Shown: positions 8,400-12,615 of the stretch, piece by piece | Layout: each line of letters starts with the position of its first letter | Position numbering within the stretch: position 1 is the stretch's first letter | Assembly: GCA_027596035.1 (NCBI GenBank) | Contig: JADGJA010000682.1 | Location: forward strand, 1-12,615 | Length of the DNA stretch: 12,615 nucleotides | Reading direction: 5' to 3' | Origin: Thoreauomyces humboldtii | Taxonomy: Eukaryota > Chytridiomycota > Chytridiomycetes > Spizellomycetales > Powellomycetaceae | Position numbers and translations under genes: made by a program | The notes under the pieces: model-generated | The model's input: only the letters and a program-made list of their open reading frames with translations | Told to the model about the DNA's origin: nothing | Databases searched by the model: none

Positions 8400-9212
8400 G
8401 ACGGTGGTGAGTTTGAAAGGTAAGGGACGGCAGCTGGCCCTCTCAGGGGAGGACGAGAGACGAGAGCCGCGCTAGCGACTGTCGTGGGCTAACTGGTATT
8501 GCTCCAGCTCAAAGGTGGGGTCGATGGCCTGAGTGGAGTGCTGAGGAGTAGGAGAGTATGACTATGATGAACCTAGCGGACACTAACAGAGGGAGCAGAC
8601 TGACTGACGGTGTATCGTAACAGAGAGACGACAAAAGAGACCGCGCGAGAGGGAGCCAGCGATTAGTTGAGAATGGGTTCGACGGGAGGCGCGGGGTGGT
8701 GAAGACCTGCAGTCTGTACTGGGATGGAGAAGGTTATCGTAATGGGGATTGCCGTCGTGGTGTGCGGTGGGGTGGTTTGTGCTCAAAAAGGCGCGGACCA
8801 CGCAGCGGAAAGAGGGGGGCCGTTTGCGGTTAGGGACAACAACCTTACGTATGTTGCGCTTAATCGCGACACCCACCAGAACGAACGACATCGAGCAGCT
8901 CAACCGCCCCTTTGTCCCCCACGTTCGTTTGAGAGACGCTGGGGGCTCTGCTGTGATGGCGGCAAGGTGCATACGGTACCTTTCTCCGCGCCATCTCTTG
9001 TTCTGGCCCCTTTCTGTGGGCTTTCTCTTGTTCGGCTTGGGGGACTTTTCGCACCTTTGCTGAAACCCACGTATATACAGCATGTACGGAGTAACCCTTG
9101 TACATCTGCAGCGCCACGGGAACGTTGTTCGCCAGCAACGTCCACGCGGCGGGAGAAACCGTTATCGACAGAGGGCGGCTGAGGTGAGCTCCTTGACGGA
9201 AGAGGGAACTCC
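8400..9212. other. upstream region of the Rho GEF gene, no supported gene
   Basis: This stretch starts directly before the GEF start codon and should hold its promoter and 5' untranslated region. No clear TATA box was seen upstream of the GEF on the minus strand. Three overlapping frames are open: 8724-9182 on the plus strand (152 codons, starting MEKVIVMGIAVVVCGGVV), and two on the minus strand. None matches a family I know, and their mutual overlap argues for chance openness in GC-rich DNA. A TATATA at 9072-9077 may be a start element for an unseen transcript. Confidence 0.4.
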
Positions 9213-9740
9213 TTGACAACTGTGGCCTCATCCGCATCTCGCCTCGTGGAGAGCGCCTCACAGTACAGTGCCGTGTACGTGTACCTTGTTGTTGGTCAGC
9301 TTCGTTTCCACAGTGGGAATCCGTTCAATCCCACTCACAGTGACTCACTCACTGAGGGACGGATGTGGAGCTATCGATTGTGGCTGGGATGTCCATGTGT
9401 ACACACGGGACGGGGCAAACAGGCACAGCCACAGGTTTCGGGTTGACCGCAGCGGCCTACTGCCGCTCGCCGTTGCGGGCGAGCGGTCCTCGTGCAAACT
9501 TTTGGGCGTTCGTTCTACTGTGCAACGGTTGGACAACAAGTTCGACCGGTTGACGGCACCGTACTGGTTGCGGACCTTGCGGTACGCCCAAAGGTGCCAG
9601 AAGAACGCTTCTTTTTTTCGTTGTTTTTTTTTCGGACTCAGCAGCGGCAAAGTTTGTGACCCCAAGGAAAACAAGGCCAAAGAGGAATAGAGTTTTTTGC
9701 GGACTGTAACGGTACAGAGTGTACAGTACGCACTGCACGA
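9213..9740. other. upstream region of the proline-repeat surface-protein gene
   Basis: No gene is supported. The region holds an inverted repeat, AGTGGGA at 9312-9318 and TCCCACT at 9329-9335, and next to it a second imperfect palindrome at 9338-9354 that includes TGACTCA. A T-rich tract lies at 9609-9632. These may be promoter elements of the gene starting at 9822. Confidence 0.4.
9609..9632 (+). promoter_or_regulatory. poly(dT)-rich promoter tract
   Basis: This is a pair of T runs separated by CGTTG, about 110 bases before the TATA box and 190 before the start codon of the proline-repeat gene. Such tracts commonly exclude nucleosomes in fungal promoters. The assignment rests on position and composition only. 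Confidence 0.35.
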
Positions 9741-9747
9741 TATAAAG
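9741..9747 (+). promoter_or_regulatory. TATA box of the proline-repeat surface-protein gene
   Basis: TATAAAG lies 81 bases before the ATG at 9822. It is followed by a CT-rich initiator-like stretch (TCCCTCCTCTCTCTATTCCC) and a C/A-rich leader ending CAACAACATG, typical of a well-expressed fungal gene. Confidence 0.65.
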
Positions 9748-9821
9748 GTTCGTCCCTCCTCTCTCTATTCCCCGTCCACCAAGCATCACCACCAATTTCA
9801 CGACCACCTTTCCTCAACAAC

Positions 9822-10607
9822 ATGTTCCACTCCAAAGTAACACTCTTGGCCCTCGGTCTTGTCGCCGCCGCCGGCGTTTCGGCCCAGGTGCCTGCCTTGC
9901 CTGCCTTGCCTGCCCTGCCTGCCTTGCCTGCGTTCCCCACCGACTTCCCTGCCATGCCCACGGATTTCCCCGCCATGCCTACCGACTTCCCCAACATGCC
10001 CACGAACCTGCCCACCCCCGTCATTCCCCACGCCGTGACCCCCGCTGCCACACCGACGGCCATTGCCTCCGTCGGTACCCCTGTCATGGCACCTGCCGCC
10101 GGCGCCGCAGCCGCAGCCAGCTCGACCGTCCCGTCGAAACCAGCCACCGCCACCACTCCCGCCACCACCAAGACGTGCGCGGCTATCAACGCCGAGATGC
10201 AATCGGTACCCAAGTCCTGCGTCCTCATGGATCAAGGCGCGATGGTGAACTCGCAAGCCGCCGCCGACGCCTACTTTCTTGCTGCGGCCCAGTGCCAGTG
10301 CACGGCCCTCCTTCCCATCAAGGCGGACCTGGCGCAACTCGTCGCATCCTGTCCCGACCCCAAAGGCGGCGCCTGGACCACCGCCGAGAAGGACCAGCAG
10401 AACAGCATTATGACTTCGTGCGCGAGCGGCGACTATGCCTCGGTGGCGGCCCATTCGGACGGTGCCCACCTGACGGTCAACGGACAGAAGTACACGTACA
10501 GTCACGCCCAGGCCGTCTCCGGGACGCAATCCTCTCGAGCAATATTCGCGTCGGCGGCGGTCGCTGCGGTCGTTGCTGCCACACTCGGCTTCCAGGTGTT
10601 GGCTTAG
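9822..10607 (+). CDS. secreted proline-repeat, six-cysteine protein with GPI-type anchor signal
   Basis: This is a single-exon gene of 261 codons. Residues 1-21 form a signal peptide (LLALGLVAAAGVSA then Q). Residues 24-65 are tandem proline repeats: four PAL units, then heptads of the type FPAMPTD. Residues 66-118 are a Thr/Ala/Pro-rich linker likely to carry O-glycans. The globular part (119-225) has six cysteines (119, 133, 158, 160, 177, 200), including CQC, which could form three disulfides. The C-terminus (about 240-261) is a hydrophobic tail preceded by small residues (SGTQSS), the layout of a GPI-attachment signal. It is expected on the plasma membrane or cell wall. I do not recognise a named family. 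Decayed relatives lie at about 10885-10977 and 12339-12590. The start is supported by the TATA box, the leader and the signal peptide. Confidence 0.88.
   Translation: MFHSKVTLLALGLVAAAGVSAQVPALPALPALPALPAFPTDFPAMPTDFPAMPTDFPNMPTNLPTPVIPHAVTPAATPTAIASVGTPVMAPAAGAAAAASSTVPSKPATATTPATTKTCAAINAEMQSVPKSCVLMDQGAMVNSQAAADAYFLAAAQCQCTALLPIKADLAQLVASCPDPKGGAWTTAEKDQQNSIMTSCASGDYASVAAHSDGAHLTVNGQKYTYSHAQAVSGTQSSRAIFASAAVAAVVAATLGFQVLA
9889..10017 (+). repeat. coding minisatellite: 9-base and 21-base tandem units
   Basis: About four copies of a CCTGCCTTG-type 9-mer (Pro-Ala-Leu) are followed by roughly three 21-base units encoding variants of FPAMPTD. The repeats keep frame. Unit number is likely to vary between strains, by slippage or unequal exchange. 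Confidence 0.8.
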
Positions 10608-10884
10608 ACAGGGAAATCTAAGATATTTAGACCGATACAGGGAAATCTGATAAATAGACCGATACCCACTACCCATATAATTGACGCATGAGAATACATT
10701 CTTTGTTCAAACACGTTGCACTCGCGTCCCAAGTTACGAAAGGCAGAGCAGTTCATCGATGTGGAAGGTCAAGTCACTCTGTCCAAGTGGTCATGAGGGG
10801 AGTCGACAGGAGAGCCGAGTCCGTCGTGTCATGCACCTCCAACTTGCCCCGTCGTCGTCTACCGTACCGTACTTCCGGAAGCAT
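10608..10884. other. 3' flank of the proline-repeat gene
   Basis: A short imperfect tandem duplication lies just after the stop. CAGGGAAATCT occurs at 10610-10620 and again about 27 bases later, and TAGACCGATA also occurs twice. The following 200 bases include ATG-started frames at 10688 with a weakly signal-peptide-like start (MRIHSLFKHVALAS), but no convincing gene. Confidence 0.4.
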
Positions 10885-10977
10885 GGGCGTTCCTCCACCT
10901 TCGGAACGACCTTCCCATCGGCAGCAGCGACGGCTGTGGTGGTAGCAGTTAGCCTCGGTTCCCAGGTGCTGGCGTAG
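10885..10977 (+). pseudogene. C-terminal remnant of a proline-repeat/GPI protein copy
   Basis: The frame ending at the TAG at 10975-10977 encodes SSTFGTTFPSAAATAVVVAV then SLGSQVLA. This parallels the tail of the intact upstream gene (SSRAIFASAAVAAVVAATLG then FQVLA), including the final QVLA and stop. Nothing upstream resembles the cysteine domain, so only the GPI-signal end remains. About 60 bases from 10894 are nearly identical to 12517-12576, more alike than either is to the intact gene. Confidence 0.65.
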
Positions 10978-11083
10978 ATGAGGAAGCGTGCTACGTAGAC
11001 CTATTGCATAACCTTCATGATACCGTAACGCGTGAGAACATGTTGCAGTCAGGTAAGTGGGGAACACCATGGGGAGACGCTAC

Positions 11084-11090
11084 TATATAT
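11084..11090 (+). promoter_or_regulatory. TATA box of the cysteine-rich secreted-protein gene
   Basis: TATATAT lies 88 bases before the ATG at 11172, similar to the 81-base spacing in the gene upstream. The start context CAACATGG is favourable. Confidence 0.5.
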
Positions 11091-11171
11091 GGAGTTGAGG
11101 AAGTCACAGTTTATCTCCCGCCGACTGGCTCTATTGGACAGCCCAAGGAAAAGAACCCCGAATCGCTCAAC

Positions 11172-12102
11172 ATGGGCATTTTTCAAGTTCTATACGTGCT
11201 GGCTGCTGTGAGTCTGGGTATGTTTAACCGTCTTCGTGAAGAACGGACGGCGTCAAAACTGCTAACAATCGCGCCCTCGCCAAAACACAGGAGTCGCCAG
11301 CTCGCAGAATGTGCCATCACCGTATAACATGGAGCAGACAGACAACACGCTGTGCACGAACGACCCGGAGAAGCTGATAGCAGATTGCAGCGCAAACTGC
11401 ATGTCTGGGTCGACTGACAACCATTATCCGTTCTTGGGCTTCGTCTGCTCGTCGTCCTTGCCATTTCGCTCGCAGACCGGACCGGGAGGCACCACAGTTC
11501 GGTCGAGGCACGACGCCTCACGCTGTTATTGCTCACTGGATGGCGCCGGAAGGAATGCATGCTTGTCCGATTCGGGCTACGCGGCTTGCAATCAAACGTG
11601 CTCGGCGCAAAATAAGGTGGTGTCACAGTGGAGTTGCTGGAATAATGCTTCGTGGACCAATCTGGTAAGGGAGCGGCGGGCAAGCTGGGTTATTCAAGAA
11701 ACTATCTACCGTAGTAATTCTTGTTCTGGAGCAAAGTGTGATTGTGCAAATCCAACGGATCTTTACCGTATGTTTCCAGTATGCCCAGTTGCCCTTTTCC
11801 ATGTTCCCTCACGTTTTGAATCTTTGCATCTATCCCGACTTCCAGAGAGCACATGCCAGGCGAATTATGTCGCTGCCACGAGCAAATGTGGCGGACAAGC
11901 TCCTACGGACTTCACCTGCTTTCTACAACCCGATACGTCCTATGGCTACATCTGCCAGGGAAGTAATACCTCAGCCACCCCGGTTCAAAGCATGCCATCC
12001 CCTACTCCGGCAAGTAGTTCTGTCGGACCTTCTACATGGAGCGGAGTGGCAGCCACTATCGTGGCGATTTCTTTGGCATGGCTTCTGTGTGGTTTAGTTT
12101 AG
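11172..12102 (+). CDS. secreted cysteine-rich protein with GPI-type anchor signal, two introns
   Basis: Exons 11172-11217, 11291-11767 and 11846-12102 give 259 residues. Intron 1 (11218-11290, 73 nt) has donor GTATGT, branch-like GCTAAC and acceptor CACAG; it joins the signal peptide (MGIFQVLYVLAAVSLG) to VASSQNVPSPYN. Intron 2 (11768-11845, 78 nt) has the same GTATGTTT donor and a TTCCAG acceptor; its removal joins NPTDLY to QSTCQANY. The mature part holds about 17 cysteines, mostly in CxC or regularly spaced pairs (such as RCYCSLDG and SGAKCDC), suggesting a disulfide-stabilised extracellular domain. A Ser/Thr/Pro stretch (MPSPTPASSS) leads to a hydrophobic tail (VAATIVAISLAWLLCGLV), the GPI-signal layout. 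No named family is recognised. Intron 2 is a multiple of three without a stop, so the unspliced form is also open. Confidence 0.8.
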
Positions 12103-12338
12103 CGGTGCAAAGGCGGGCTCCGCATCATGTTGGATGTCCACTTGTATTCCCCTTCACGGTTCACGAACAACATGCTCCCCATCGGGTCCTTTGCCCTGCG
12201 CATTACGACGTGTACGCCTTCCTTCCTCGTCTCACCGATAGTTTCCTCGAATCGACCGCCGTGGTCGCACGACGTCTTCACGCGCCCCAACTGCTGATTG
12301 CTCTCCTGACCGGCTCCTGACCGGCTCCTGACCGCTAC
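12103..12338. other. 3' flank of the cysteine-rich gene with a short tandem repeat
   Basis: The stretch includes about 2.9 copies of the 11-mer CTCCTGACCGG at 12303-12334, directly before the recognisable start of the pseudogene. The upstream part may hold further, unrecognisable remains of the same pseudogene. No intact gene is seen. Confidence 0.5.
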
Positions 12339-12590
12339 GGCTGTCCAATATGAAAATGGCGGGCCTGGACCAAGAGCGAGACAGACTACGGCAACAAGGT
12401 CCTGAGCTTGCGTGCAAGCGGCAACTACGCATCGGTGACTGCTAACTCGGGGGGCCGCCATCATGAACAACACTGGAAAAGAGTGGACTTACAGTTACGC
12501 TGTTGCCACGTCCGGGTCCACCTTCGGAACGACCTTCCCATCGGCAGCAGGGACGGCTGTGGTGGTAGCGGCTAGCTGTCACGCAGTCTC
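12339..12590 (+). pseudogene. frame-broken copy of the proline-repeat/GPI protein
   Basis: From 12339 the frame reads GCPI, stop (TGA 12351-12353), then KWRAWTKSETDYGNKV and ASGNYASVTANSGG. This aligns with residues 176-214 of the intact protein (SCPDPKGGAWTTAEKD, ASGDYASVAAHSDG). Around 12448-12462 the match shifts frame and continues as TGKEWTYSYAVATSG, parallel to NGQKYTYSHAQAVSG, then TFGTTFPSAAGTAVVVAAS, parallel to the GPI-signal tail. The end differs (no QVLA stop) and the cysteine equivalent to Cys200 is lost. At least one stop and one frameshift make it non-functional. No signal peptide or proline repeat is present in the window for this copy. Confidence 0.75.
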
Positions 12591-12615
12591 ATCGATACCT
12601 TGCACAGCCACCCCC

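Noticed and set aside
7184..8401. 405-codon open frame on the plus strand
   Set aside because: It is antisense to the low-complexity Q/P/G-rich first exon of the Rho GEF. Biased composition on the coding strand removes stops from the opposite strand, and its Val/Ala/Asp-rich product shows no domain.
9268..9690. 140-codon plus-strand frame upstream of the surface-protein gene
   Set aside because: It ends in T-rich promoter-like sequence (Phe/Arg/Lys runs), overlaps minus-strand frames of similar length and has no recognisable domain.
9638..10676. Two long minus-strand frames (196 and 292 codons)
   Set aside because: They mirror the proline-repeat gene; their GKAGKAG and GMAGKSVG repeats are the complement of the coding minisatellite. 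The plus-strand reading has a TATA box, a signal peptide and an anchor signal.
11665..11714. Possible extra intron GTAAGG to CCGTAG in the cysteine-rich gene
   Set aside because: Removal of 50 nt shifts phase and meets a TAA at once, whereas reading through keeps the cysteine-rich frame open.

Overview
The window looks like nuclear DNA of a fungus. The evidence is a complete DEP-DH-PH-CNH Rho GEF of the ROM1/ROM2 (rgf) family, short introns (57-174 nt) with GTRNGT-like donors and CTNAC-like branch sites, two secreted proteins with C-terminal GPI-type signals, and a eukaryotic tRNA-Lys. The multi-exon GEF and the gene style suggest a filamentous or early-diverging fungus, but the sequence alone does not fix the phylum.

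Layout. 1-589: no recognisable gene. About 735-2110: degenerate repeats, best read on the minus strand. Four or five copies of a helix-rich protein motif are visible. Three copies carry the same roughly 61-64 nt intron-like segment. Part of the block (1077-1750) can be spliced into an uninterrupted 182-codon reading frame, but other copies are broken, so this may be a dying repeat-protein gene. 2520-2592: tRNA-Lys(UUU), plus strand. 2593-3485: 3' flank of the GEF, with a strong G-run motif. 3486-8399, minus strand: the GEF, ten exons and 1381 codons, with every splice junction in phase. 8400-9740: its upstream region and the promoter region of the next gene, head to head with it. 9822-10607, plus strand: a proline-repeat secreted protein with a six-cysteine domain and GPI signal. 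11172-12102, plus strand: an unrelated cysteine-rich secreted GPI-type protein with two introns.

The proline-repeat gene has two decayed relatives, a C-terminal remnant at about 10885-10977 and a frame-broken copy at about 12339-12590. The locus is therefore a small, turning-over cluster of cell-surface proteins. The GEF is expected to activate Rho1 in cell-wall integrity signalling and wall synthesis, and the secreted proteins are expected at the wall or plasma membrane. That is a thematic link only; nothing in the sequence shows they work together. No transposase, reverse transcriptase, CRISPR array or rRNA was found.
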